From contig JBFMAB010000025.1 in the NCBI GenBank assembly GCA_040755835.1, forward strand, positions 1 to 64,000: 64,000 nucleotides of DNA, written 5' to 3'. Position 1 is the stretch's first letter, and each line of letters starts with the position of its first letter. The notes under the pieces were generated by a model. It was not told where the DNA came from. It made no database searches and saw only the letters and a list, made by a program, of their open reading frames with translations. The position numbers were made by a program, and so were the translations under genes. Positions 24,527-31,928 of the stretch are shown piece by piece. Source of the DNA: JADLDB01 sp040755835. Lineage in GTDB: Bacteria; Myxococcota; Myxococcia; Myxococcales; Myxococcaceae.

Positions 24527-26238
24527 ACGACCTCGAGTTGCAGGCGCTGTGGCAGGCGCAGCCGCGCGCGCTGCCGTCGGCCTTCTCGACGGCCGAACTG
24601 GAGGGCAGGAGCCCGCCGCCGGCTTCGCTGACCGTCGCCACGGGCGAGTTCGAAGAGACGCGGCTCGAACGACAGGTGGAGCTGGCGGTCCGGCGCGCGC
24701 GCCTCGCGGTCGGCCTGTGCGTCGTGGCGCTCCTGGCGGCGATGCTGGTACCCACGGCATGGCTGGCGGTGGCGGCCGCGAGCTTCGTGGTGGTGGGCTG
24801 GCAGGCGCGGCGGATCTTCCTCGCGGACCGCGCGCTGCGCGCCGTGCGCGTGCTGCGAGAGCGGCCGGGGAACGGAAGCTCCGCGCGGGTTCCGCTCCTT
24901 GCCTTCGGCGCCGTGGTGCTGATGTCGCTGGCGGCGTACGTCGTCACTGACAGGGCGGCCGTGCGCCGTCAGCGACTCGACGCGAGTGTCGCGGCGTTGC
25001 CCGGCGCCGAAGCGGTGGACGCGTGGGCGGCCACCTGCGGCGCGGCGTCCGCGCGACTGCCGGACGCCGAGCTCGAGGCGGCTGCCGCCTCGTGCGAGAA
25101 GGCGCTCCAGTACGCGACGCTCCACCACAAAGCGGTGTCCTGGGCACGGTACGTCATCGCCCTGGGCGAATGCCCGCGCGCGATGTCGCGCGTGACGACG
25201 CTGTTCACCAGGGGTGAGGTCACGCTGGCGCTGGAGGCGTGGGAGCGCGTGCCACCCGCCTGCGCCGCGCGGGCCAGCGCCGGCTGGCCGCTGCAACCCG
25301 AGCAGCTCGACCGACTCCTGGCGCTCGAGCGCCAACGGTGCCTCAACGCAAAGGCCGGCACATTCGAGTTCGAGTCGTGTCGCGCAGTCGCCCTGCTCTC
25401 GTGTCACGCACCCGACGGTGACGCCGAGCCGCCGGCCGGTCGCGTGTTCCAACCCGACGGACCACTCGGAGAAGCCGGCTGGCGGCCGGAGGACCCGGCG
25501 ATGCTGCGCTTCCTCCTCGGACAGCGCGACGCGGCGCGGGCTGGGGGGCTCCTGCAGCCGAAGCCTTGGGTGTGCCCGCGCTGGGTGGGACTGCGCGCCC
25601 GCCCGGCGCGCCAGGCGGACGACCAGCCCTTCAGCTCGGCTGCCTGGCCCGAGGCGCTGCAGCCTGCGCTCCAGGCCTGGATGAACGGCGATGAGGCGGG
25701 CGCCATGCGGGCGTTCGAGGCGGCGACGGTGCCGCACCCGGTCCGCGAGGCCTTCGCGCGCGACTTCGGTGCCGTGCGGCAGGCGTATGCCGAAGCCCGC
25801 TCGCGCCTTGCGGCCGGGGCGGACGCGCCGGCGGACACCGCTGCGACCGTCCGCGCGGCGCTCGACGCCGACGCGCGCTTCCTCGTCCGCGGCGAGCCCT
25901 CGCCGGAGCAGCTGCGGTCCCTCGCGAAGTACGAACGCGCGCCCCGCGTACAACTCTCGAGGGCCATGGGCGCGGCCGAGTACCAGCGCGGGCGGCGGCT
26001 GGCCGACCAGAAGAACTTCCGCCACGCCTGCCTCGCGTGGAAGGCGGGCGCGGCCTTCACGCGCGCCGACCTCGACCTCCTGAAGGCCCTCACCCAGGTC
26101 TGCACTCCGATGGCGCGGCGGAAGCTGGACGACGCCCAGGGCTGCGCCGAACTCCGCGAGGTCCTCGACTTCGCCGTGGACGGCGACGGGCTGGCCGACA
26201 GGGCCCGGGCGAGGCTCGCGGCCGACCGCTGCCCGTGA
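24523..26238 (+). CDS. Membrane protein coupled to the ECF sigma factor (putative anti-sigma/regulator)
   Basis: 571 residues from ATG 24523, overlapping the sigma stop by ATGA with an AGGAGG ribosome site just upstream. The N-terminus MNDLELQALWQAQPRALPSAF is typical of proteins encoded next to ECF factors. Three hydrophobic segments (VGLCVVALLAAMLVPTAWLA, VAAASFVVVGWQA, VPLLAFGAVVLMSLAAYVV) place residues 65-145 in the membrane. The large remainder would lie on the other side and holds paired Cys residues (TCGAA/SCEKA, PPACAAR/RCLNA, SCRAVALLSCH, WVCPRW) and helical, TPR-like sequence. Canonical zinc anti-sigma HxxxCxxC is absent. Role inferred from coupling. Confidence 0.65.
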   Translation: MNDLELQALWQAQPRALPSAFSTAELEGRSPPPASLTVATGEFEETRLERQVELAVRRARLAVGLCVVALLAAMLVPTAWLAVAAASFVVVGWQARRIFLADRALRAVRVLRERPGNGSSARVPLLAFGAVVLMSLAAYVVTDRAAVRRQRLDASVAALPGAEAVDAWAATCGAASARLPDAELEAAAASCEKALQYATLHHKAVSWARYVIALGECPRAMSRVTTLFTRGEVTLALEAWERVPPACAARASAGWPLQPEQLDRLLALERQRCLNAKAGTFEFESCRAVALLSCHAPDGDAEPPAGRVFQPDGPLGEAGWRPEDPAMLRFLLGQRDAARAGGLLQPKPWVCPRWVGLRARPARQADDQPFSSAAWPEALQPALQAWMNGDEAGAMRAFEAATVPHPVREAFARDFGAVRQAYAEARSRLAAGADAPADTAATVRAALDADARFLVRGEPSPEQLRSLAKYERAPRVQLSRAMGAAEYQRGRRLADQKNFRHACLAWKAGAAFTRADLDLLKALTQVCTPMARRKLDDAQGCAELREVLDFAVDGDGLADRARARLAADRCP

Positions 26239-26282
26239 GGAGCGCGCGACTTCACCGGCGGCGCCGCGCTACGGTGCCCGCC

Positions 26283-26705
26283 ATGCGCTTTGCCCTCTTC
26301 GCCTCGCTGCTGCTGGCCCTCGCCGCCTGCGGCACGCCCGACGTCGACGCCTCCGTCACCATCACGCAGGGCGTGTACGGCCAGCTGACGAAGCGCTGCA
26401 CCGGCGACGGCTGCGTGGGCGCGCCGCTGGAAGGCGCGCCGGTCGCCTGGTTCGAGACGTCGCCCTGGTCCACCGACGGCGGCGTCGGCCCGCACCCGAG
26501 CCAGGAGAGCACCTCGGGCGCCAACGGCCTATACCAGTTCTCCGTCGCGTCCAACGTGAAGGGCTACGTCGCCGTGGGGCAGCGCGTCGCGACGACGGGC
26601 GTCACCTGGGTGACGGCCACGGCGGTGACGGTGCCGAAGGGCCTCGCGCGCGTCGACTGGTACGGCGGCCCGGGCAACGAGGGGACCTGGACACAGGTGA
26701 AGTGA
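26283..26705 (+). CDS. Hypothetical lipoprotein, 140 aa
   Basis: Starts MRFALFASLLLALAACGTPD; lipobox LAAC. The mature part looks like a small carboxypeptidase-regulatory-like or transthyretin-like beta-sandwich: VTITQGVYGQLTKRCTGDGCVGAPLEGAPVAWFET, STSGANGLYQFSVASNVKGYVAVG. One pair of Cys (RCTGDGC) probably forms a disulfide. Surface protein of unknown role, 44 bp downstream of the anti-sigma-like gene. Confidence 0.7.
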   Translation: MRFALFASLLLALAACGTPDVDASVTITQGVYGQLTKRCTGDGCVGAPLEGAPVAWFETSPWSTDGGVGPHPSQESTSGANGLYQFSVASNVKGYVAVGQRVATTGVTWVTATAVTVPKGLARVDWYGGPGNEGTWTQVK

Positions 26706-26952
26706 GGCTCGCGCGCCCGCGGGGGTGAGCGCGGTGGTGGCGGTGCTGGTGTTCGCGCCCCCCCGCGGTGGTGGCCTCCGCCGTCTTCTCCGCCGGGCGA
26801 GAGCGGCGAGCGGGGCCTACCGCCCGGGGGACGCCCGCGCCGGGCGAGCTGCAGGAGGACGAGGAGCGCGGAGGGCCCGAGCAGCAGGGACGCGACGACG
26901 GCGCCGTATTCGTCCCGCGGCGCGGCCTGCCGCACCGCCGCGCCCGGGGGCG

Positions 26953-28506
26953 TCAGCGGCCGGCGGCGACGGTGCTCTCCGCGACGTCCTGCAGCACGGT
27001 GGTGAAGTCCGCGGGCGAGAACTCGACGCGCAGCGTGGTGCCGTCGTCCACCACCGTCTTGCGCGCGAGGTGGAAGGTGCGCTCCTTCCACGGCTCGTCC
27101 TCGGGCGACTGGCCGAAGTACACCTCGATGACGTTCTCACGCGCGGCGTGCCCGTCGGTGGCCAGGGTGTCGCCGACGAAGACGTTTTCCACGGTGAAAT
27201 CGGTGCAGCGCGGCTCGGTGCGGTCCGGCACGAAGCGCGTGTAGCGGTAGGCGAAGCGCTCGTGCAGCGCGACGTCGGCGAAGGTGGGCGCGGTGTGCGT
27301 GCGCAGCTCGTGCACGTCGCTGACGCCGTCGATGTCCTTGTCCGTCGTCTCGTTCGGCCCGCCGGGGTCGGCCAGCAGGTCCGAGTCGACGAGGTCGTAC
27401 AGCCAGTCGCCCACGGTGCTGCGGTCGGGCGCGAGGTCCGAGTCCGGCGACACCTTCGAGGTGCCCAGCCAGCGCTCCTCGCAGTCCGTCAGCCCGTCGC
27501 GGTCCGTGTCGTTGCGCTCGTTCGCGCCGCACACGCACTCGCCGTTCAGCTGCCCGGGCACGTTCGGGTTCCACCCGACGCGCGCCTCCATCGCGTCGCC
27601 GCAGCCGTCCTCGTCGGAGTCGCGCTTCGTCGGGTCGCTGCCCAGCTGCGCCTCGCGCTCGTCGGACAGCCCGTCCATGTCCGAGTCCGCCCGCGGGCCG
27701 TCGCCGGTGGCCAGCACGGTGCGGTTCGCCACCAGGAAGAAGCGCTGCTGGTACGTGCGCCGCAGCCCCGAGAGGTCGAACCCGTCGAGCGACAGCGCGT
27801 CGCCGTTGGGGAAGGACTTGAAGAGGCCGCCGCCCTCGGTGGCCATGGTCTCGAGCAGCGACTGCGTCGGGCCGGTGGGGCCGCCGAGGAAGACGGTGTT
27901 GAGGGTGATGGCGCCGACGTCCTGCTTCAGCGACATGATGGTCCTCACCGCGTCGAGAATCTGCGGCGACTGGCTGTCGGTGGGCGCGCCGTCGGACAGG
28001 AAGATGATGACGTAGCGGCTGCGCCGCGCGACGACGGGGTTCTTCCGCACGTCGTCGGACAATTCGCCGAACGCGAAGTTGAGCGCCGCGAGGTACGGCG
28101 TGCCGCCGTTGCCCGGGTTCTTCACCGCGTCGACGTTCTCCCCGAAGGTGGTGGCCGAGTCGGTGAAGCGCTCGGGCTGGGTGAAGCGCCGCGCCCCGTT
28201 GGCGTCGCCGGCGAACGTCTCGCCGCCGAAGAAGAAGACGCCGGGCTTCTCGAGCCGCTGCGCGAGCGCCTTCGGCTCCTCGTAGCGCTTCTGGTTCGGG
28301 TCGTTCGTCTGCATCGAGCCCGAGTCGTCGATGATGAACCACAGCTTCACCGGGAAGACGATGGTGTCGGGGTCGTCGGTGCAGAAGCGCCCCTCGACGG
28401 TGGCGATGCCCTTCTGCACCTCGGAGGTGCGGGGCTTGAGGAGGTCCACGTCGGTGCAGGCGGCCAGGGCCAGCAGCGCACCGGGAAGCAGCAGGCGTGA
28501 CGACAT
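26953..28506 (-). CDS. VWA-domain lipoprotein with thrombospondin type-3-like Ca2+ repeats
   Basis: 517 residues from ATG 28506; signal MSSRLLLPGALLALAAC with lipobox LAAC. VWA domain about residues 50-250: MIDAS at FIIDDSGSM (Asp60, Ser62, Ser64), then GGTPYLAALNFAF and YVIIFLSDGAPTDSQSP. The C-terminal half holds calcium-binding DxDxDG motifs as in thrombospondin type-3 repeats (DSDMDGLSDERE, DSDEDGCGD, DTDRDGLTDCEE, DKDIDGVSDVHE). Predicted surface-anchored, metal-dependent adhesion or sensing protein, common in myxobacteria. Divergent from the bufferin operon. Confidence 0.85.
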   Translation of the reverse strand: MSSRLLLPGALLALAACTDVDLLKPRTSEVQKGIATVEGRFCTDDPDTIVFPVKLWFIIDDSGSMQTNDPNQKRYEEPKALAQRLEKPGVFFFGGETFAGDANGARRFTQPERFTDSATTFGENVDAVKNPGNGGTPYLAALNFAFGELSDDVRKNPVVARRSRYVIIFLSDGAPTDSQSPQILDAVRTIMSLKQDVGAITLNTVFLGGPTGPTQSLLETMATEGGGLFKSFPNGDALSLDGFDLSGLRRTYQQRFFLVANRTVLATGDGPRADSDMDGLSDEREAQLGSDPTKRDSDEDGCGDAMEARVGWNPNVPGQLNGECVCGANERNDTDRDGLTDCEERWLGTSKVSPDSDLAPDRSTVGDWLYDLVDSDLLADPGGPNETTDKDIDGVSDVHELRTHTAPTFADVALHERFAYRYTRFVPDRTEPRCTDFTVENVFVGDTLATDGHAARENVIEVYFGQSPEDEPWKERTFHLARKTVVDDGTTLRVEFSPADFTTVLQDVAESTVAAGR

Positions 28507-28546
28507 GTCCGCGGACCTTTCACGAGTCGTGCCGTGTCGCGGATCA

Positions 28547-28562
28547 CCCCACTTCCGTGGGG
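28547..28562. other. Small perfect hairpin in the divergent intergenic region
   Basis: CCCCAC-TTCC-GTGGGG, 6-bp stem and tetraloop, 41 bp upstream of the VWA lipoprotein start and 194 bp before bufA. No U-tract. It may be an operator or a 5'-UTR hairpin of the minus-strand transcript. Apart from this and the ECF-like motif, the 249-bp gap shows nothing else. Confidence 0.35.
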
Positions 28563-28665
28563 TTGACGGTCCACCACACCTGTCTACGGCAAGTGGCAGT
28601 GGAGCGCGGACGCGGTGGAAGCTGCCACCTGGGGAAGACAGCGCCCGGGGAAAAGCACCGGCGCT

Positions 28666-28690
28666 GTAACCGCTTTCCGGTGGCTGCGTA
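28666..28690 (+). promoter_or_regulatory. ECF-sigma-like promoter before the bufferin operon
   Basis: GTAACC at 28666-28671 followed by a 15-nt spacer and CGTA at 28687-28690, ending 65 bp before the bufA start. GTAACC with a CGAA/CGTA-type -10 is the style of ECF promoters; from memory, the Caulobacter SigF regulon, which includes a bufferin-type operon, uses GTAACC-N16-CGAA. A ribosome site AGGAGA follows at 28740, 10 nt from the start. Motif match only. Confidence 0.4.
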
Positions 28691-28755
28691 GTCGGGCGCA
28701 CCACCCGCGTGGAAAGCGGGCCACACCCAACCAACTCACAGGAGAGACACCGAAG

Positions 28756-29040
28756 ATGAAGCCCATCAAAGGAGCTGCCCTCGCGTCGATGGTCGCCGCG
28801 CTGTTCGCCACCGGCTGTGGCGGGAGCGCCAACAACACCAAAGGCGATGCGGGCTCGACGGCGCAGACCGTGAAGTGCGCGGGCATCAACAGCTGCGCGG
28901 GCCAGGGCGCGTGCGCCGGGACGCTGCCCGACGGCGGCATGCACGACTGCGCAGGGAAGAACGCGTGCGCCGGCCAGGGGTGGATCGAGGTCGCGTCCGC
29001 GCAGGAGTGCACCACCAAGGGCGGCACCGTCATCCAGTAA
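28756..29040 (+). CDS. bufA: BufA-type bufferin precursor (MNIO RiPP metallophore peptide)
   Basis: 94 residues from ATG 28756. An N-terminal export signal (MKPIKGAALASMVAALFATGC) contains a lipobox-like ATGC, then a Gly/Ser/Asn linker. The core is Cys-rich: KCAGINSCAGQGACAG, then HDCAGKNACAGQG and QECTTKGG, six Cys in CAG-type repeats. This CxGxNxCxGxxxC pattern matches the BufA2-type bufferins, small periplasmic peptides whose Cys are modified by a DUF692 (MNIO) enzyme to bind copper. Followed directly by bufB and bufC in the same orientation. Which Cys are modified is not visible. Confidence 0.85.
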   Translation: MKPIKGAALASMVAALFATGCGGSANNTKGDAGSTAQTVKCAGINSCAGQGACAGTLPDGGMHDCAGKNACAGQGWIEVASAQECTTKGGTVIQ

Positions 29041-29110
29041 TCCGCGCCACGCGCCACCGGGCCGGGACTCCAGGCCGGCCCGGCGGCGCTCTCGACGAAG
29101 GGACACCGCC

Positions 29111-29947
29111 ATGCAACCGCGCCACGGCATCGGCCTCCGCACGCAGCACTTCGCGCAGCTCCTCGCCGAAGGCCTGTCGGTGGGGCTCGTCGAGGCCATC
29201 AGCGAGAACTTCATGGGCCGCGGCGGCCGGCCGCTGGCGGTGCTGGAGCGCGTGCGCCGGGACAGCCCGGTGGTGCTCCACGGCGTGTCCTTGTCCATCG
29301 GCGGGCTGGACCCGATTCCGGACGAGTACCTGCGGCAGCTCGCGGAGCTGCGCCGCCGCGTCGACGCCGCGTGGGTGAGCGACCACTTCTCCTTCGGCTC
29401 CGTGCGCGGGCACGCGTCGCACGACCTCTGGCCCCTGCCCTTCACCGAGGAGACGGTGCGGCACGTCGTGGCGCGCGTGCAGCAGGTGCAGGACGCGCTG
29501 GGCCAGCGCCTGGTGCTGGAGAACGTGTCCAGCTACGTCGAGTACGCCTCGAGCGAGCTGACGGAGTGGGAGTTCGTCCGCGAGGTGGCCGAGCGCGCCG
29601 ACTGCGAGCTGCTCCTCGACGTCAACAACGTCTACGTCAACGCGGTGAACCACGGCTTCGACGCGAAGGCGTACCTCGCGGCGCTGCCGTCGCGCCGCAT
29701 CCGCCAGTTGCACCTCGCGGGGCACCTCGACTGCGGCACGCACCTCTTCGACCACCACGGCGCGCCGGTGGCGGACCCGGTGTGGGCGCTGTACCGCGAG
29801 TGCGTGCGGCTGCACGGCCCGGTCCCCACCATCATCGAGTGGGACGAGGACGTGCCGTCGCTGGAGCGGGTGCTGGAGGAGAGCGCGCGGGCCGGCGCCG
29901 TCGAGGCCGAGGTGCTGGCGGGCGCCGCGGCGGAGGCACGCCCGTGA
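29111..29947 (+). CDS. bufB: BufB, DUF692 multinuclear non-haem iron oxidase (MNIO)
   Basis: 278 residues, start MQPRHGIGLRTQHFAQLL. TIM-barrel DUF692/MbnB-type enzyme; the iron-binding residues sit in EAISENF, VVLHGVSLSIGG, WVSDHFSFG, LVLENVSSYVEY, LLLDVNNVYVNA, LHLAGHLD and IEWDEDVP. MNIOs oxidatively remodel Cys in peptide precursors (oxazolones and thioamides in methanobactin, thiooxazoles in bufferins). Located 70 bp after bufA and overlapping bufC by GTGA, the standard bufABC order, so its substrate is very probably the upstream peptide. Confidence 0.92.
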   Translation: MQPRHGIGLRTQHFAQLLAEGLSVGLVEAISENFMGRGGRPLAVLERVRRDSPVVLHGVSLSIGGLDPIPDEYLRQLAELRRRVDAAWVSDHFSFGSVRGHASHDLWPLPFTEETVRHVVARVQQVQDALGQRLVLENVSSYVEYASSELTEWEFVREVAERADCELLLDVNNVYVNAVNHGFDAKAYLAALPSRRIRQLHLAGHLDCGTHLFDHHGAPVADPVWALYRECVRLHGPVPTIIEWDEDVPSLERVLEESARAGAVEAEVLAGAAAEARP

Positions 29948-30684
29948 GCGAGCTTCAGCGCCTGCAGCAGCTCTTCTGGGACGCCGCGCGCAACGAGACC
30001 GCGCCGCCGGAGGTGGCGGTGGACTTCGTGTCGCGCGGGGCCTTGTCCGCCGAGGCGCGCCTCGGCATCTACCGCACGGCCTACTGGGTGCGGCAGGTGA
30101 GCGCGCTGCGCGAGCTGTTCCCGCGCGTCGTCGCGCTGCTGGGCGACGGGCCCTTCGCGCGCGCGGCGAGCCGCTACGTGGGCCGCCACCCGTCGACGTC
30201 GTGGGCGCTCGAGCACCTGGGCGCCGGCTTCCCCGCGTGGCTCGCGCAGACGGAGCGCGCGCCCCTGGGCGCGGTGGCCGCCGTCGAGTGGGTCCGCTTC
30301 TCCACCTTCATCGCGCCCGACGCGCCCGCCGTGGGCCGGGACGCCATCGACCCCAGCACCTTCGCCGACGCGCGGCTGACCGTGGGCCCGCACGTGGCCA
30401 CGGCGCCCGTCACGCCGGAGGTGCTCGAGCAGTTGGAGCTCACCTCGCTGGGCGACGCCACCGCGCGGCCGGTGCTCGCCGTGTGGCGCAGCGGCTTCGG
30501 GGTGCTGCAGCGCCTGGTGACGCGCGGCGAGGCCGACGCGCTGGCTGCCGCGCAGGCGGGCGCGCCTCTGGCCGTCGTGTGCGAGCACCTCGCGTGCGAC
30601 GTCTCCGAGCCAGAAGCGCTCTTCGAGGTGCTGTCCGCCTGGTTCGAGCGCGGCTGGGTGACGGCGCTCGCCGCCGCCCACTGA
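29944..30684 (+). CDS. bufC: BufC, DUF2063-domain partner protein of the MNIO
   Basis: 246 residues from GTG 29944 (GTGA overlap with the bufB stop). N-terminal DUF2063 domain: LQRLQQLFWDAARNE, RLGIYRTAYWVRQVSALRELFPRVVALLGD and the YVGRHPSTSWALEHLGAGFPAWL block. The C-terminal part (VLAVWRSGFGVLQRLVTRGEADAL ... LFEVLSAWFERGWVTAL) resembles the winged-helix-like RRE fold of partner proteins that deliver the precursor leader to the MNIO. Required with BufB in bufferin maturation in other organisms. Confidence 0.88.
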   Translation: MSELQRLQQLFWDAARNETAPPEVAVDFVSRGALSAEARLGIYRTAYWVRQVSALRELFPRVVALLGDGPFARAASRYVGRHPSTSWALEHLGAGFPAWLAQTERAPLGAVAAVEWVRFSTFIAPDAPAVGRDAIDPSTFADARLTVGPHVATAPVTPEVLEQLELTSLGDATARPVLAVWRSGFGVLQRLVTRGEADALAAAQAGAPLAVVCEHLACDVSEPEALFEVLSAWFERGWVTALAAAH

Positions 30685-30712
30685 CAATCCACCCGACAGC
30701 CCCACCTTCGCC

Positions 30713-31183
30713 ATGCACCGTTTCGCCGTCGCGTCCTTCGCCGTCCTCCTGTCCGCCTGCGGCGCTGCACCGCAGGAGTGCACCGTCACCAACGCCTTCG
30801 CGCTGTCGCCCGGCGAGGCCACCGGCCCCTTGATGCGCCCGGGGAACAACTGCCTGCGCTGTCATGCCGCGGGCGGCGAGGCGGCCCGCAAGCCCTTCAG
30901 CGTGGGCGGCACCGTCTTCCCGTCGGGCGACGCGGGCCTGTGCGACGGCGTGGAGGGCGTCACCATTCGGGTGACGGACACCAACGGAAAGTCGGTGACG
31001 CTGGTGTCGAACGCGGTGGGCAACTTCTGGAGCGCCGAGCCGCTCGAGCCACCCCTGTCCATCTCGGCCGAGCGCGACGGCCGCGTGCTGGCGATGCCCG
31101 TCACCACGCCGACGGGCGGCTGCGCGCTGTGCCACAGCTGGCCGGACCCGGTGAGCGCGACCGGGCGCATTCGCGCGCCGTGA
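30713..31183 (+). CDS. Lipoprotein with two CxxCH motifs (c-type haem-like)
   Basis: 156 residues, start MHRFAVASFAVLLSACGAA; lipobox LSAC. Two haem-attachment-type motifs, LMRPGNNCLRCHAAGG and GGCALCHSWPDP, flank a beta-rich centre (VEGVTIRVTDTNGKSVTLVSNAVGNFWS). Such LMRPGxxCxxCH lipoproteins are frequent in delta-proteobacterial lineages; whether both sites carry haem is unknown, since Met or His distal ligands are not obvious. It starts 28 bp after bufC, so it could be the fourth gene of the bufferin operon. Convergent with the small Cys-rich gene. Confidence 0.75.
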   Translation: MHRFAVASFAVLLSACGAAPQECTVTNAFALSPGEATGPLMRPGNNCLRCHAAGGEAARKPFSVGGTVFPSGDAGLCDGVEGVTIRVTDTNGKSVTLVSNAVGNFWSAEPLEPPLSISAERDGRVLAMPVTTPTGGCALCHSWPDPVSATGRIRAP

Positions 31184-31186
31184 GAA

Positions 31187-31477
31187 TCACGGTGTGAGGG
31201 TGCCGCGGCGGCGCTCGTTCGCGAAGGCGGCGGTGCCCGGCGCTTCGGGCGCGGCGTCGCGCAGCGGGCAGTGCGCGCAGGTGAAGCCGTCCCACTCTTC
31301 CTTCACCGAGCGGTCGAGGCACCCCCCGTAGTGCGGACAGTACGGGCGCCGGTGCCGCGCCAGCTCGGCGTCCGTCGACAGCGCGTCCGGCAGCGGCGCG
31401 GGCGAAGGTCCGACGGGGCTCGTCAGGAACGTGACGGGTGCGCTCGGCACCGCGCGGGGTGGCTTGCGTGCTTTCAT
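31187..31477 (-). CDS. Small Cys-rich (putative zinc-binding) hypothetical protein
   Basis: 96 residues, start MKARKPPRAVPSAPVTF. The middle is HRRPYCPHYGGCLDRSVKEEW followed by GFTCAHCPLRD: four Cys spaced CxxxxxCx13CxxC plus His residues, a plausible zinc-ribbon-like site. The rest is Pro/Ala-rich and basic at the N-terminus. No signal peptide. No family is recognised. It stops 3 bp before the convergent CxxCH lipoprotein stop. Confidence 0.6.
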   Translation of the reverse strand: MKARKPPRAVPSAPVTFLTSPVGPSPAPLPDALSTDAELARHRRPYCPHYGGCLDRSVKEEWDGFTCAHCPLRDAAPEAPGTAAFANERRRGTLTP

Positions 31478-31928
31478 GTCGTCTCACGTCGCGCCTCCGC
31501 CGCCAGGACCGCGGCCTTTGGGACGACGTGGCGTCAGGTGTACGCCGCGACGGGCCCCGCCACCACCCTCGAACGAGCAGGGCCCCGCCATGCGGGCAGG
31601 GCGTCGCGTGGGCGACCGGGCGCCGCGGGCCTCGTCCTCTGTTTCACGGAGCCGACGACGCACGGCCCGGTCCGGCCTGCGACGCCGCGCTCTTCCGCGG
31701 CCGCGCGCCTCACCCTCCTCGCCGGCCGAAGCTGACAACGCGCCGGGACGACGCCCTTTCTCGACTCTCACGGGTTGCCGGTGCTGCGCCGGTGGCCGTC
31801 ACTGCCCGCCCCGGGGACGACAAAACGGACGCGAGGAAGGCGGCTCGAAGCGCGCCCGGACGGGTCCGGTTGCAGCGCCCCCGCGACTGTGCCCAAGGTG
31901 CGTGGAACCCGAGCCGCGGGGGGCGACC
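31478..31928. other. 451-bp gap: no secure gene; partial cobalamin-riboswitch-like patch at its right end
   Basis: Open frames here (for example minus 31484-31771) are Arg/Gly-rich and lack family features, so I treat them as noncoding. Near the right end short blocks resemble a cobalamin riboswitch: GGTGC at about 31780, AAACGG at 31823, GAGGAAGGCGG at 31833-31843, CCCCCGCGACTGTG at 31878-31891 and GAGCCGCGGGGGGCGACC at 31911-31928. The last stretch reaches the regulator start directly, leaving too little room for a complete aptamer plus expression platform. Confidence 0.3.
31768..31928 (+). promoter_or_regulatory. Possible cobalamin-riboswitch-like leader (weak)
   Basis: The block CCCCCGCGACTGTG matches the most conserved cobalamin-aptamer core (CCCGCxxCTGTG), preceded at plausible distance by GAGGAAGGCGG (consensus GGGAA-N3-GGTG) and followed by a degenerate GAGCC...GACC. 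The inter-block spacing is irregular and the distal stems cannot all form. Either a shortened or degenerate aptamer, or chance in GC-rich DNA. Confidence 0.2.

Noticed and set aside
26706..26952. Possible small membrane protein on the minus strand (VVASLLLGPSALLVLLQLARRG)
   Set aside because: One hydrophobic stretch but Pro/Gly/Arg-rich tail, weak start and overlap with the lipoprotein gene; not convincing as a gene.
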